Positions 32,284-44,092 are shown, counted from the stretch's first letter. The stretch is DNA of 64,000 bases from an uncultured Maribacter sp. (GCF_947500405.1 NZ_CANMRY010000004.1:62001-126000), one strand, 5' to 3'. Notes: generated by a model not told the origin, from the letters alone. A program made the numbers and translations.

Positions 32284-34653
32284 CTAAAATTTAAAATTAT
32301 AAGTTACTGCGGGTACTATACCAAAAATTGAAGTGCGTATGGCTTCGTTATTTCCTGTTTCTGTATTTCTATTAAAATTAATAGAGGCAGCATTTTTTCT
32401 ATTATATAAATTGTAAATGCTAAATACCCATTCGCTTTTTATTTTTTTTAAAGTATTTTTTTTTGGAGTTAGAGTTGCAGAAAGATCTATTCTATGGTAG
32501 TTTGGTAAGCGTTCATTATTTCTAAGGCCATAGTAAGGAACAGTTAATCCTTGAAATTGAAATTGACCAACAGGGTAATTGGTAGGTTGCCCAGTTTGGT
32601 ATATAAGGTTAGAGTTTATGCTCCACTTTGTATTTAATTTATAACTGGCATATAAAGAAAAATCATGCGTTTTGTCATAGGCAGTGCTATACCATTCTCC
32701 AAAATTTATACCAGTTTCTATAGGAGTTCTTCCTGGTGTTTGCTGTTCAGATTTAGAAAGGGTATATGCAAACCATCCTTTTAACTTTCCTTCATTCTTC
32801 TTAAATAAAAACTCTACGCCATAAGCTCTAGCTCTTCCGTTTAAAATTATTTGTTCAATAGCATCATTAGCTATTAAGTTAGCTCCATTTATATAATCTA
32901 TTCTATTTTTAATTTTTTTATAAAACACTTCGGTTTCTACACTGTAATTATTTTCATCAATAGTTTTAAAATATCCTAATGCAAACTGGTCTAAAAGTTG
33001 TGGTTTAATAAATGGGCCACTTGGAGTCCAAACATCTAAGGGAGTAGGGGAGCTTGTGTTAGATAGTAGATGAAGGTATTGTGATAATCTAGTATAGCTA
33101 CCTTTTATAGCATTATTTTTAAAAGAATAGGAAAATCCTAATCGAGGTTCTAAATTAGTAAAAGTCTCTAGACTTCCTTTTTTTGCATTGCTGGTTTCTG
33201 TTGGAGTTGCAGAATAATATAATTGAAATTCTTCATTGAAAAGTATGGCTTCATTATTTTCGTATACATTAATTTCATCTTGACCCAATCTAGTAAAATG
33301 GCTAAACCTTACCCCATATTGTAGACTTAGGTTTTTGGTTATATTTTGCTCTATATCTATATACGCAGCAAATTCATTTGCAAATTTTTGTGTTAATTGT
33401 TCTTCTATGATTCCAGAGTTAGAATTACTAGGTTCTATTTCTCCAGGATTAAATTTGTAGTAAATATTATTGATACCATAATTTACTTGTAAATCATTAT
33501 TTAAGTAGTGTTTTAAATCGTATTTAATATTAAAATTTTGTATGCCTGAGTTCCAATTAAAGCCTACAAAATCTAATTTTAAACCATAGTAATAATCAGA
33601 ATATATTAGGGATAAATTTGAAAATAGCTTATCTGAGAATAAATGATTCCATCTAAAATTTCCAACAGAATTACCATAAGTATTTACAAAACTATCACTA
33701 ATGCCAAAAACATCTCTTCCAAAATAGCCAGATAAATATAGATTGTTATTTTGGTTTATTTTGTAATTAAGTTTAGCGTTAAGATCAAAAAAATATGCTG
33801 TATTATCTAAATCAAATAAAGGAAAAAAAAGATGCGCATAAGAACCACGACCGCCTATTAAAAAAGCAGATTTATCTTTAATTATTGGGCCTTCTACCAA
33901 AAGTCTGCTGGCAACTAAACCTAATCCTCCGTTTACTTTAATTTCTTTGCTGTTTCCTTCTTTTTGAAAAATATCTAATACGGAGGATACTCTGCCACCA
34001 TATCTTGCAGGGATGCCACCCTTATATAATTTTATGTTTTTAATTGCATCGGGATTAAAAACGGAAAAGAATCCAAATAAATGGGAAGAGTTAAAGATCG
34101 TAGCCTCATCTAGTAAAATTAAATTTTGGTCTGCCGAGCCGCCACGTACATTAAAGCCAGAAGCACCTTCACCAGCATTTGTTACTCCTGGTAAAAGTAA
34201 AATAGATTTAATAATATCTGCCTCTCCTAATATTACTGGAATGTTTTTAATAGTTTCGGCCTTTAGAGTGTTAACACTCATTTGCGGTTTTCTAATATCT
34301 ATGCGCTCTTTATTTTCAGTGACAATAACTTCTTCTAACTGTTCTGCTTCTTCTTTAAGTTGAAAGTTTATTTTTTTATTATCTGTCAGTGTAATGTCTT
34401 TTTTTATTTCTTGAAAACCTAAATAACTAGTTACTAAGGAGTAGTTACCTTCTGGTAACGTAATAGAATAAAAACCATATTCATTTGTTATTACTCCTGT
34501 TTGTAATTCTGGAATTGCAATAGTTACACCAATAAGGGTTTCATTACTATTTTTTTGAGATACAATACCGCTAAGTGTAAATTTTTGTTGTCCAAAGGAT
34601 AAATAGGAAGAGCTTAAGAAAATGATGAGGCAAACTCTTATAAGAAACTTCAT
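32284..34653 (-). CDS. TonB-dependent receptor with carboxypeptidase-regulatory domain
   Basis: An outer-membrane transporter of 789 residues. Signal peptide (about 1-21), a CarboxypepD_reg-like domain (about 25-100; LSGIVSQKNSNETLIGVTIA, GFYSITLPEGNYSLV), a plug (about 105-230, with LEEVIVTENK, PVILGEADIIKSILLLPGV and GASGFNVRGGSADQNLILLD) and a beta-barrel ending in a C-terminal Phe (AVTYNFKF). The pairing with DUF4249 is typical of uptake or surface-binding systems of unknown ligand. No sigma/anti-sigma or hydrolase genes flank it to suggest a substrate. Confidence 0.9.
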   Translation of the reverse strand: MKFLIRVCLIIFLSSSYLSFGQQKFTLSGIVSQKNSNETLIGVTIAIPELQTGVITNEYGFYSITLPEGNYSLVTSYLGFQEIKKDITLTDNKKINFQLKEEAEQLEEVIVTENKERIDIRKPQMSVNTLKAETIKNIPVILGEADIIKSILLLPGVTNAGEGASGFNVRGGSADQNLILLDEATIFNSSHLFGFFSVFNPDAIKNIKLYKGGIPARYGGRVSSVLDIFQKEGNSKEIKVNGGLGLVASRLLVEGPIIKDKSAFLIGGRGSYAHLFFPLFDLDNTAYFFDLNAKLNYKINQNNNLYLSGYFGRDVFGISDSFVNTYGNSVGNFRWNHLFSDKLFSNLSLIYSDYYYGLKLDFVGFNWNSGIQNFNIKYDLKHYLNNDLQVNYGINNIYYKFNPGEIEPSNSNSGIIEEQLTQKFANEFAAYIDIEQNITKNLSLQYGVRFSHFTRLGQDEINVYENNEAILFNEEFQLYYSATPTETSNAKKGSLETFTNLEPRLGFSYSFKNNAIKGSYTRLSQYLHLLSNTSSPTPLDVWTPSGPFIKPQLLDQFALGYFKTIDENNYSVETEVFYKKIKNRIDYINGANLIANDAIEQIILNGRARAYGVEFLFKKNEGKLKGWFAYTLSKSEQQTPGRTPIETGINFGEWYSTAYDKTHDFSLYASYKLNTKWSINSNLIYQTGQPTNYPVGQFQFQGLTVPYYGLRNNERLPNYHRIDLSATLTPKKNTLKKIKSEWVFSIYNLYNRKNAASINFNRNTETGNNEAIRTSIFGIVPAVTYNFKF

Positions 34654-34723
34654 TGTAGTTTTTTTATAAAAATAGTCAGTAAAAACAAGGTAATCTTACA
34701 CTTAACAATTATTTAATAAATGA

Positions 34724-34756
34724 AAAAACCCTTGTTGTAAAAAAACAAGGGTTTTT
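34724..34756 (-). terminator. Rho-independent terminator of icd
   Basis: The arms CCCTTGTT (34729-34736) and AACAAGGG (34744-34751) are extended by five A/T pairs; T-runs occur on both strands. It lies 21 bases downstream of the icd stop. Confidence 0.85.
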
Positions 34757-34776
34757 ATTTACTTAAATAACATAGT

Positions 34777-37002
<2,226 letters not shown>

Positions 37003-37021
37003 TCATTAAGTTTAAGCAAAA

Positions 37022-37029
37022 CAAAGATA
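37022..37029 (-). promoter_or_regulatory. Bacteroidota -7 box for icd
   Basis: TATCTTTG on the minus strand (TAnnTTTG), 28 bases before the icd ATG. Confidence 0.5.
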
Positions 37030-37102
37030 CGATATAAAAGAGTTTTTGTTAGCACGTTATGTGTGCTAAACTTTAAAATTTTAAAGAATTTTGTGAATAT
37101 TA

Positions 37103-37138
37103 AAAGCCATATCCTATACATGTATGGGATATGGCTTT
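37103..37138. repeat. 36-base near-perfect palindrome upstream of icd
   Basis: Arms of 12 bases (AAAGCCATATCC at 37103-37114 and its exact complement at 37127-37138) enclose an ATACATGTAT core, so only one pair (T-G) departs from full symmetry. On the minus strand a TTTTAATATT tract follows, so it could end a transcript heading toward icd; a dimeric-protein site is the alternative. Confidence 0.6.
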
Positions 37139-37574
37139 CTAGAAATAGATTGTAAACCTGTTGTTTTATTTTATTAATAAAACGGCAACCATTGATTGCA
37201 TTTAGACCACTATTTCAACGTTTATAGAAATTAAGCTTTAGTGTTTTATAGCTAAATCATTAATTACTATTTTTTTATTATGCAATATATAAAAGAATAG
37301 TAGCTATGAGGCTTTTTTTTCATTTTTATGTATAAGTAAAAAAATAACATCAATTATAATCTCACTTTCTCTTAATTAAAGGCTAAAAAAACTGCAATAG
37401 CTTTTTTACTGTTTTAAAGAAGAGTGCATAATAATATAAAGAACGTAAACTTTATAATAGATTCCTGTAATCTATAATCTAAAGTTAAGAAATTTTAAAC
37501 AAAACAGCAGTGTGTTTACATGGTTAGTAATCAACAGTTTATGAACCATTGCTGTTAACAATTGTTTATAACGT

Positions 37575-37605
37575 AAAAAAGCACTGTTACTAACAGTGCT
37601 TTTTT
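37575..37605 (-). terminator. Rho-independent terminator of rplS
   Basis: A perfect stem of about 14 bp (GCACTGTT core at 37581-37588, AACAGTGC at 37592-37599, extended by A/T pairs) with a three-base loop, 28 bases downstream of the rplS stop. Confidence 0.88.
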
Positions 37606-37632
37606 ATTATATGTAATAAAGTTGGTTGTAAA

Positions 37633-37983
37633 TTATTTACGAACTTCTTTAATTCTAGCTTTTTTACCAGTTAAACCTCTAAAGTAGAATATTCTAGATC
37701 TACGAACTTTTCCTCTCTTATTAAGCTCTATTTTTTGTAAAGCAGGTAAGTTTATTGGAAAAATACGCTCAACACCAATAGTACCAGACATTTTTCTAAT
37801 AGTAAAAGTTTCTGTTGCACCACTTCCTCTTCTTTGTATTACTACACCTTTAAAGAACTGTGTACGTGTTTTTTCACCTTCTTTAATTTCGTAGTATACT
37901 GTTATTGTATCACCAGCAGAAAAATTAGGGAAATCTTTTTTAGGAACGAATTCGTTTTCTACAAATTTTATTAATGATTCCAT
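37633..37983 (-). CDS. rplS: 50S ribosomal protein L19
   Basis: Large-subunit protein of 116 residues located at the 30S-50S interface. Family residues are FSAGDTITVYYEIKEGEKTR (about 21-40), QFFKGVVIQRRGSGATETFT, IRKMSGTIGVERIFPINLP and the C-terminal RGKVRRSRIFYFRGLTGKKA. As in many bacteria it sits downstream of trmD on the same strand (139 bases). A strong terminator follows. Confidence 0.97.
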   Translation of the reverse strand: MESLIKFVENEFVPKKDFPNFSAGDTITVYYEIKEGEKTRTQFFKGVVIQRRGSGATETFTIRKMSGTIGVERIFPINLPALQKIELNKRGKVRRSRIFYFRGLTGKKARIKEVRK

Positions 37984-38122
37984 TTTAATATTTTATTTTA
38001 AAATAATATACAAATAACATTCACGATTTTCGTCAGAGGTTATTTTAATAGTTTGCAAAAATACATATAATATTAATACTGGCAAGAATATTTTATTCTA
38101 TTTTTTGTAAAAAGAGTAGGAG

Positions 38123-38797
38123 CTATTCTAATAAATCTGGTCTTAATTCTTCTGTTCTTTTAATTGCTTGATTTTCTCTCCACTCTTCAATTTTAGGAAA
38201 ATTTCCTGATAAAAGTATTTCTGGTACTTTATGGCCTTTGTATTCTGCAGGTCTTGTATATATTGGAGGAGCTAAAAGATTATCTTGAAAAGTATCTGTT
38301 AAAGCAGATGTTTCGTTGCTAAGAACTCCAGGAATTAACCTAATAACAGCGTCACATAAAATTGCAGCTCCTAACTCTCCACCAGATAAAACATAATCAC
38401 CAACAGATATTTCTTTAGTTATAAATAAATCTCTAACACGTTGGTCTACACCTTTATAATGCCCGCATAATATTATTATATTTCCTTTTAGTGAAAGTCT
38501 GTTTGCTAGTTTTTGATTTAAAGTGTCGCCATCAGGAGTCATATAAATAACTTCGTCATAACTTCTTTGGCTCTTTAGGCTACTTATGCATTTGTCTATT
38601 GGCTCAACCATTAATACCATTCCAGCACCGCCTCCAAATTGGTAATCATCTACTTGATTGTAACTTTTATCTGTGTAATCTCTTAAATTATGAAAATGAA
38701 CTTCTACTAATCCTTTTTCTATAGCTCTTTTTAGAATAGATGCCTCAAAAGGGCTTTTTAGTAATTCGGGTAGTACCGTTATTATATCAATACGCAT
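38123..38797 (-). CDS. trmD: tRNA (guanine37-N1)-methyltransferase
   Basis: SPOUT methyltransferase forming m1G37 next to the anticodon, which prevents +1 frameshifting. The 224 residues show [53 protein letters not shown] (SAM knot) and [20 protein letters not shown]. It precedes rplS in the same direction, a common arrangement. A -7 box lies 28 bases upstream of the ATG. Confidence 0.97.
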   Translation of the reverse strand: MRIDIITVLPELLKSPFEASILKRAIEKGLVEVHFHNLRDYTDKSYNQVDDYQFGGGAGMVLMVEPIDKCISSLKSQRSYDEVIYMTPDGDTLNQKLANRLSLKGNIIILCGHYKGVDQRVRDLFITKEISVGDYVLSGGELGAAILCDAVIRLIPGVLSNETSALTDTFQDNLLAPPIYTRPAEYKGHKVPEILLSGNFPKIEEWRENQAIKRTEELRPDLLE

Positions 38798-38825
38798 CTA
38801 ACAATAGCTTTTTGGAATAAAAAGT

Positions 38826-38833
38826 CAAAAGTA
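38826..38833 (-). promoter_or_regulatory. Bacteroidota -7 box for trmD
   Basis: TACTTTTG on the minus strand (TAnnTTTG), 28 bases before the trmD ATG. Confidence 0.5.
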
Positions 38834-38901
38834 GTAAAACTATATGATTATTACTGTTTAGAAGAAAGGCTAACTCTTACGTTCTATAATTTGTTGTAAA
38901 T

Positions 38902-38927
38902 AAAAAAGCTCCATTAGGAGCTTTTTT
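38902..38927 (-). terminator. Rho-independent terminator of the coiled-coil membrane protein gene
   Basis: AAAAAAGCTCC (38902-38912) and GGAGCTTTTTT (38917-38927) around an ATTA loop, directly downstream of the stop at 38929. Confidence 0.85.
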
Positions 38928-38928
38928 A

Positions 38929-39549
38929 TTATTTGTTTTTCTTGTATTTGTTTATCTCGTCTTGTAGCTGCCTACTTATTTTTTGTTCTCTTTCTAATGC
39001 TCTTCTTCTGTGGTCCTCATATTCAGTTTCTACTTCAGATAAAGCTAATTTTGCTTCTTGTGTAAGCACATTACTTTTTCTAAACTTGTATATGAATCCT
39101 AATAAAAGCAGGAGTAAACAAGCTATAACTGTCCATAAGATAGCATTATAGGTTCCTTTTGAAACTAATATACCTAGAAAAGACATACTGTCTTTTTCTT
39201 CTGTAACAGAAGAAAGATTATTTGTTGTTTCATTTAATTTTTTTTCTAAGGAAGATATTGTTGTTTCGTGCCCTGTAATAGTAGCTCTTAAGCCTTCTTC
39301 TTTTTTGCTATAAACATTTAAAGAATCAAGCACATTTTGTTTTAACTTGTCTAGAGAAATTACTCTAACAACTTCATATCTTTTTCCATCGGCTCTATAA
39401 TTACCAGATTTTTTATAAACATATTCAAACTGGCTATTAATATTTCCTTTGTCTAAAGATAATTCTTCTTGGTTGCTTTCTTCTTGTCCGTATTGTAGGT
39501 TAATTGCGAACAAGGCGATTACTGCAAATAGTATTCTTAAACCTTTCAT
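38929..39549 (-). CDS. Secreted/membrane coiled-coil protein of unknown function
   Basis: A protein of 206 residues: signal peptide (about 1-21), a short N-terminal region (QFEYVYKKSGNYRADGKRYE, then VVRVISLDKLKQNVLDSL), a coiled coil (about 85-120), one membrane helix (about 133-153) and a second, charged cytoplasmic coiled coil (about 160-204). I recall homologues being labelled tRNA (guanine-N1)-methyltransferase, which seems to be carried over from the trmD neighbour; there is no SPOUT domain here. The two-sided coiled coil suggests a scaffold; that is inference. Confidence 0.72.
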   Translation of the reverse strand: MKGLRILFAVIALFAINLQYGQEESNQEELSLDKGNINSQFEYVYKKSGNYRADGKRYEVVRVISLDKLKQNVLDSLNVYSKKEEGLRATITGHETTISSLEKKLNETTNNLSSVTEEKDSMSFLGILVSKGTYNAILWTVIACLLLLLLGFIYKFRKSNVLTQEAKLALSEVETEYEDHRRRALEREQKISRQLQDEINKYKKNK

Positions 39550-39630
39550 TTGTTAGTGCTTCTATATTAATAATAGTGATTTAGAGGGGGATAAAAGTAA
39601 TTCAATAAAATCAATTAAGGAAAAAATATT

Positions 39631-39675
39631 AAAAAAAGGTTTTATTTTAATAGGCATGTTACTAAAATAAAACCT
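39631..39675 (-). terminator. Rho-independent terminator of the GAPDH gene
   Basis: Perfect 13-base arms (39637-39649 and 39663-39675; core AGGTTTTATTTTA) with a 13-base loop, followed on the minus strand by a T-run. It lies 20 bases after the GAPDH stop. Confidence 0.85.
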
Positions 39676-39694
39676 ATGAATTTGTTAGTTTATA

Positions 39695-41143
39695 CTAGTA
39701 ATAGGTGAACCTTCTTACTTTAGATATATACTTAGCTAAGCGTATTACTTGATGGGAGTATCCGTATTCATTATCGTACCATATATATAGTATAATATTT
39801 TTTCCAGTACTATTTACTATAGTTGCTTTACTATCGTAAATAGACGGGGCAGAGGTACCTATTATATCAGAAGAAACCATTTCTTTGCTTAGAGAATATT
39901 TTATTTGCTCTACTAAGTTCCCTTCTAAGGCATATTTTTTTAATATTGTATTTAAAGCGCTCAAGGAAGTTTTGTTTTTAGTTTCTAAATTTAAAATGGC
40001 AAGAGAGCCATTAGGAACAGGGACACGAATTGCATTAGAGGTTAATTTTCCTGCTAGTTCTGGTAAGGCTTTGGCAACAGCTTTTCCGGCTCCAGTCTCT
40101 GTAATTACCATGTTTAAACCAGCAGCTCTTCCTCTACGGTATTTACTATGCATGTTGTCTACTAAATTCTGGTCATTAGTATAAGCATGTATTGTTTCTA
40201 AATGCCCTTTTTTAATTCCTAGAGAATCTTCTATAACTTTTAAAACAGGGGTTATTGCATTTGTAGTGCATGAAGCTGCAGAAAATATATTTGTTGTATC
40301 TGGGTCATATTCTGTATGGTTAACGCCATGTACAATATTAGGAACCTCTTTTCCAGGGGCGGTTAGTAATACTTTAGATGCTCCTTTAGATTCTAAGTGT
40401 CTACTTAATTCTGTTTTATCTCTAAAAGCTCCCGTATTATCTATTACTAAAGCATCTTTTATACCGTATTTAGTGTAGTCTATGTCTTCTGGTTTAGAAG
40501 CGCTAATAATGTGTACCGTTGTGCCGTTAATTAGTAGCGCTTTGCTTTTAGAATCTATATATACGGTTCCATTAAATTTGCCATGAACAGAATCTATTCT
40601 AAGTAAATTGGCTCTTTTTTCAAGAATTTCTTCTGTTATTTCTCCTCGAGTTACGATTGCTCTTAAACGCATTTGGGTACCTTTGCCAGTTTTAGCCATA
40701 AGCTCTCTGGCTAAAAGTCTACCTATTCTTCCAAAACCATATAAAACAACATCTTTTGGTTGTATTTTTTCAGTTTCGTTTGCGTTTTTTAATTTGTCTA
40801 TTACAAATGATTTTACATTACTATAGTCATTACTATCCGAATGGTATTCGTAGGTTAGTTTACCAATATCTAATTTAGAGGGGGGTAGTTTAATATCATT
40901 AATTGCTCTTAAAATTTCAACAGAATCAAAAATAGAAACAGGCTTTTGAACAAATTCTCCGGCATATTCATGAAGGTTAATTATATCGCTTACATTTTTA
41001 TCTATGATTTGATTTTTAAAAAGTACGGTTTCTATAGACTTATCGTACCAAAGGTCACTAGCGAGTTTAATAAACTCTGTAGTTGCTTTTCTTCTGTCGG
41101 CTTGGAATGCAAGCTCTTTTTCGTAAGATTTAATTTTTGCCAT
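39695..41143 (-). CDS. gap: Glyceraldehyde-3-phosphate dehydrogenase, long form
   Basis: Oxidises glyceraldehyde 3-phosphate to 1,3-bisphosphoglycerate. At 482 residues it is about 150 longer than classical GAPDH. Residues about 1-125 are a helical extension (KELAFQADRRKATTEFIKLA). The Rossmann domain begins at VVLYGFGRIGRLLARELM. The active-site segment ASCTTNAITPVLKVIED (Cys near 290) and TETGAGKAVAKALPELAGKL follow, and the end has WYDNEYGYSHQVIRL. The extension type is known in Bacteroidota and some cyanobacteria/proteobacteria. The coenzyme preference is not assigned. Confidence 0.93.
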   Translation of the reverse strand: MAKIKSYEKELAFQADRRKATTEFIKLASDLWYDKSIETVLFKNQIIDKNVSDIINLHEYAGEFVQKPVSIFDSVEILRAINDIKLPPSKLDIGKLTYEYHSDSNDYSNVKSFVIDKLKNANETEKIQPKDVVLYGFGRIGRLLARELMAKTGKGTQMRLRAIVTRGEITEEILEKRANLLRIDSVHGKFNGTVYIDSKSKALLINGTTVHIISASKPEDIDYTKYGIKDALVIDNTGAFRDKTELSRHLESKGASKVLLTAPGKEVPNIVHGVNHTEYDPDTTNIFSAASCTTNAITPVLKVIEDSLGIKKGHLETIHAYTNDQNLVDNMHSKYRRGRAAGLNMVITETGAGKAVAKALPELAGKLTSNAIRVPVPNGSLAILNLETKNKTSLSALNTILKKYALEGNLVEQIKYSLSKEMVSSDIIGTSAPSIYDSKATIVNSTGKNIILYIWYDNEYGYSHQVIRLAKYISKVRRFTYY

Positions 41144-41172
41144 TATGACTTTTTCAAATGTTAATTTACTTG

Positions 41173-41180
41173 CAAAAGTA
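41173..41180 (-). promoter_or_regulatory. Bacteroidota -7 box for the GAPDH gene
   Basis: TACTTTTG followed by CAAG on the minus strand (TAnnTTTG), 29 bases before the ATG. Confidence 0.55.
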
Positions 41181-41216
41181 CTTATTTCAAACGTTTTCGT
41201 AAAGAAAATTGAAATA

Positions 41217-41245
41217 AAAAAGCACCTTTAGAAAAGGTGCTTTTG
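41217..41245 (-). terminator. Rho-independent terminator of the HtrA protease gene
   Basis: AGCACCTTT (41221-41229) and AAAGGTGCT (41233-41241) are extended by A/T pairs, with a T-run on the minus strand, 17 bases after the stop. Confidence 0.85.
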
Positions 41246-41262
41246 TTTTTTGTGTAGTGTGT

Positions 41263-42657
41263 TTACTGAAAGATTAGACGTTCTCTTTCGCCTTTACTGT
41301 TTAGCATTGTAATACTAGTTTTTCCATACCTGGAGATGCGTCCAAAAAGTGTTTTTGCTTCTTGAATATTGTTTATTTTTTCATCGCCAACAGATAATAA
41401 TATTTTACCATATAAACCATACCCTCTATATGTTTCTGGAACTCCAATTATTTTAACACCAGTTTTTGTGTTAAATTTTTTCATATCCTCTTCCGTTAAA
41501 TTTTTAATTTCAATGCCCATAACAGGAACAATAAGGGTTTGTCTTTCTTTTAATGTTACTGGTATTTCTAAGACTTCATTGTCTCTGTCTAAGGTTAAAA
41601 CAACTTCATCTCCAGGTCTTTTTGCAGAAATATACCCTGTAAGGTCTGCAAATTTCTTAACCTTTATATTGTCTATTTTTTTAATAATATCGCCAGACTG
41701 TATTTCGGCATCTTCCGCTCCAGAACCAGAAGTAACTCCATCTACATATACTCCTTCAATTTCATTTATTCCATTTTCTATAGCGTAGGGAGAATTCATA
41801 TGCGGAGTGGTAATGCCAATAATTCCTTTAAGAACGTTACCGTACTCCATAATATCCTCTACTACTTTTTTTGCGATATTACTTGGAACAGCAAAAGAGT
41901 ATCCAACATAAGAACCAGTTTGTGAGGTAATAGCAGTGTTAATACCAACCAAATCTCCATTAGTGTTAACTAACGCTCCGCCGCTGTTACCTGGATTTAC
42001 AGCAGCATCAGTCTGTATAAAAGATTGGTCTATTTGTCCAAGAGCCCTAGCTTTAGCACTTACAATTCCTGCAGTTACAGTAGAAGTAAGGTTAAAAGGA
42101 TTTCCTACAGCAAGAACCCATTCTCCAATTTTTACATTATCAGAATCTCCAAATGCTAAATATGGTAAATGCTTTTTAGCATCAATTTTAAGTAATGCTA
42201 TATCTGTATTTGGGTCTGTTCCAATTAATTCCGCATCATAGGTTTTGTTATTGTTTAAGGTAACTTGTAGTTTGTTTGCTTTGTCTATAACATGGTTATT
42301 TGTCACAATATATCCATCCGAAGAAATTATAACTCCTGATCCAGTTCCTACTTGCGGAGTTTGGCTAGATTTTGAGCCATAGAAAAACTCCATAATATTG
42401 GTTGGTCCAGAACTTAAGGTTACATTTTTTACGTGTACTACAGCGTTAACAGTTGTTTCTGCTGCGGTTGTAAAATCTAACTCATTTATACCAGCTCCTT
42501 TTGGAGAGGTTGGGGTGTAGTTTGTTTTAAAAGTAGTGTTTTCACCTTCTTGGGTAATTACTTCGTATTTTGTGTTTTCAAAAAAAAGCTTGTAAGCTCC
42601 AAGCGTAAAAGCACCAGCAAAAACTGCTACGAACAATAGGCTGCTAATTTTTTTCAT
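41263..42657 (-). CDS. degP: HtrA/Do-type periplasmic serine protease
   Basis: Envelope quality-control protease/chaperone of 464 residues. An N-terminal signal or anchor (about 5-23) is followed by a trypsin-like domain with the triad His in VTNNHVIDKAN, Asp in DPNTDIALLKID, and Ser in AAVNPGNSGGALVN. One clear PDZ domain follows (about 270-365; GVYVDGVTSGSGAEDAEIQS), then a shorter second PDZ-like part to the end. The symbol is by family; DegQ or DegS equivalence cannot be decided. It is divergent from dapF. Confidence 0.92.
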   Translation of the reverse strand: MKKISSLLFVAVFAGAFTLGAYKLFFENTKYEVITQEGENTTFKTNYTPTSPKGAGINELDFTTAAETTVNAVVHVKNVTLSSGPTNIMEFFYGSKSSQTPQVGTGSGVIISSDGYIVTNNHVIDKANKLQVTLNNNKTYDAELIGTDPNTDIALLKIDAKKHLPYLAFGDSDNVKIGEWVLAVGNPFNLTSTVTAGIVSAKARALGQIDQSFIQTDAAVNPGNSGGALVNTNGDLVGINTAITSQTGSYVGYSFAVPSNIAKKVVEDIMEYGNVLKGIIGITTPHMNSPYAIENGINEIEGVYVDGVTSGSGAEDAEIQSGDIIKKIDNIKVKKFADLTGYISAKRPGDEVVLTLDRDNEVLEIPVTLKERQTLIVPVMGIEIKNLTEEDMKKFNTKTGVKIIGVPETYRGYGLYGKILLSVGDEKINNIQEAKTLFGRISRYGKTSITMLNSKGERERLIFQ

Positions 42658-42766
42658 TTTTTATAATTTAATTCTAATATTATTCTACTGTAAAATTAAT
42701 AGATTTTATACTTTATTTAGTTTCTTTAACGAGTTTTTAACTGCTAAAAAAATCTTAATAATGTTT

Positions 42767-42774
42767 TATCTTTG
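42767..42774 (+). promoter_or_regulatory. Bacteroidota -7 box for the dapF operon
   Basis: TATCTTTG (TAnnTTTG) ending 8 bases before the ATG at 42783. If the ATG at 42792 is used, the leader is 9 bases longer. Confidence 0.5.
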
Positions 42775-42782
42775 TTTTAATT

Positions 42783-43574
42783 ATGGATAAAATGGATATT
42801 ACTTTTTATAAATACCAAGGTACAGGAAATGATTTTGTAATGATTGATAATAGGGATTTAAAATTCCCTAAAGACAATACAAAGTTGGTTGCATTTTTGT
42901 GTGATAGAAGATTTGGTATTGGTGCAGACGGACTTATATTATTAGAAAATGATACTACTGTAGATTTTAAAATGGTTTATTATAATTCTGATGGAAATGA
43001 AAGCACTATGTGTGGTAATGGAGGTAGGTGCATCGTAGCTTTTGCAGAATTTTTAAATGTTTTTAAAAAAGAAACCACATTTAATGCTGTGGATGGTTTG
43101 CATAATGCAACTGTAGAGGGTAATTTGGTTAGTTTACAAATGGTAGATGTAGATGAAATAAAAACAAAGCCTAATGCCATGTTTTTAAATACAGGCTCTC
43201 CACACCATGTACAACAGGTAACTAATCTTTCTGAGTTTCATGTAAAAGAAGAAGGTAAAAAGTTGCGATATGGATTATATGGAAAGGTAGGGAGTAACAT
43301 AAATTTTGTAGAACCTGTAAAAGAAAATGTATTTGCAGTTAGAACCTATGAAAGAGGAGTAGAGGATGAAACACTTTCTTGTGGAACAGGAGTTACCGCA
43401 GCAGCAATAGCTATGCATAAATCTGGTATGGTAAAATCTAATCATGTTTTTATAAATGTTTTAGGAGGTAATTTAGAAGTGAAATTTTCTGTAAATGATG
43501 CTTCGTATTCTGATGTTTTTTTAATTGGAGATGCCAAACAAGTTTTTAAAGGGGAAATAGTATGCAACATTTAA
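42783..43574 (+). CDS. dapF: Diaminopimelate epimerase
   Basis: Converts LL- to meso-diaminopimelate for lysine and peptidoglycan. The 263 residues show FYKYQGTGNDFVMIDNRD at the start, the first catalytic Cys in MCGNGGRCIVAF (Cys77), the substrate loop TGSPHHVQQV, and the second catalytic Cys in ETLSCGTGVTAAAIAM (near 201). An ATG three codons in (42792) is an alternative start. It overlaps the GNAT gene by 13 bases and heads the dapF-GNAT-mltG operon, all linked to the cell wall by context. Confidence 0.96.
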   Translation: MDKMDITFYKYQGTGNDFVMIDNRDLKFPKDNTKLVAFLCDRRFGIGADGLILLENDTTVDFKMVYYNSDGNESTMCGNGGRCIVAFAEFLNVFKKETTFNAVDGLHNATVEGNLVSLQMVDVDEIKTKPNAMFLNTGSPHHVQQVTNLSEFHVKEEGKKLRYGLYGKVGSNINFVEPVKENVFAVRTYERGVEDETLSCGTGVTAAAIAMHKSGMVKSNHVFINVLGGNLEVKFSVNDASYSDVFLIGDAKQVFKGEIVCNI

Positions 43575-44092
43575 AAGGGAGCAACATTTATTTAAGAGCT
43601 CTTGAAATGAGTGATTTGGATTTTTTGTACACTTTGGAAAATAATACAGATTTATGGGAAATAAGTGGTACTATTACTCCATATTCAAAACAAGTTTTAC
43701 GACTGTATTTAGAAAATGCATATAAAGATATTTATGAGGTAAAGCAGCTTAGGTTGTGTGTTTGTTCTGCTAATGATGCCGTTATTGGTTTAATAGATTT
43801 ATTTGATTTTGACCCTAAAAATAAACGAGCAGGCTTAGGTATTGTAATATTAAATGAAGAGGAGCGTAATAAAGGAGTAGGTTTTGATGCGGTAAATGTT
43901 TTGTGTAACTATGCTTTTTCTACTTTGGGCTTGCATCAAATATATGCTAACGTTTTAGAAGATAATTTAGCAAGCATACATTTATTTAAAAAAATAGGTT
44001 TTAAAGAAATAGGAGTAAAAAAAGATTGGGTTTTGTCTGGAGGTAGCTTTAAAAATGAAATTTTATTTCAAAAAATTAATACATGTATATAA
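43562..44092 (+). CDS. GNAT-family N-acetyltransferase (RimJ/RimL type)
   Basis: An acetyl-CoA-dependent acetyltransferase of 176 residues. The N-terminal LKGSNIYLRALEMSDLDFLY, the core GIVILNEEERNKGVGFDAVN (acetyl-CoA loop, R/K-x-x-G-x-G type) and YANVLEDNLASIHLFKKIGF are typical of the RimJ/RimL branch that modifies protein N-termini or small amines. Its target is unknown. It starts 13 bases before the dapF stop and ends 10 bases into mltG, so it is translated as part of that operon. Confidence 0.85.
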   Translation: MQHLKGSNIYLRALEMSDLDFLYTLENNTDLWEISGTITPYSKQVLRLYLENAYKDIYEVKQLRLCVCSANDAVIGLIDLFDFDPKNKRAGLGIVILNEEERNKGVGFDAVNVLCNYAFSTLGLHQIYANVLEDNLASIHLFKKIGFKEIGVKKDWVLSGGSFKNEILFQKINTCI

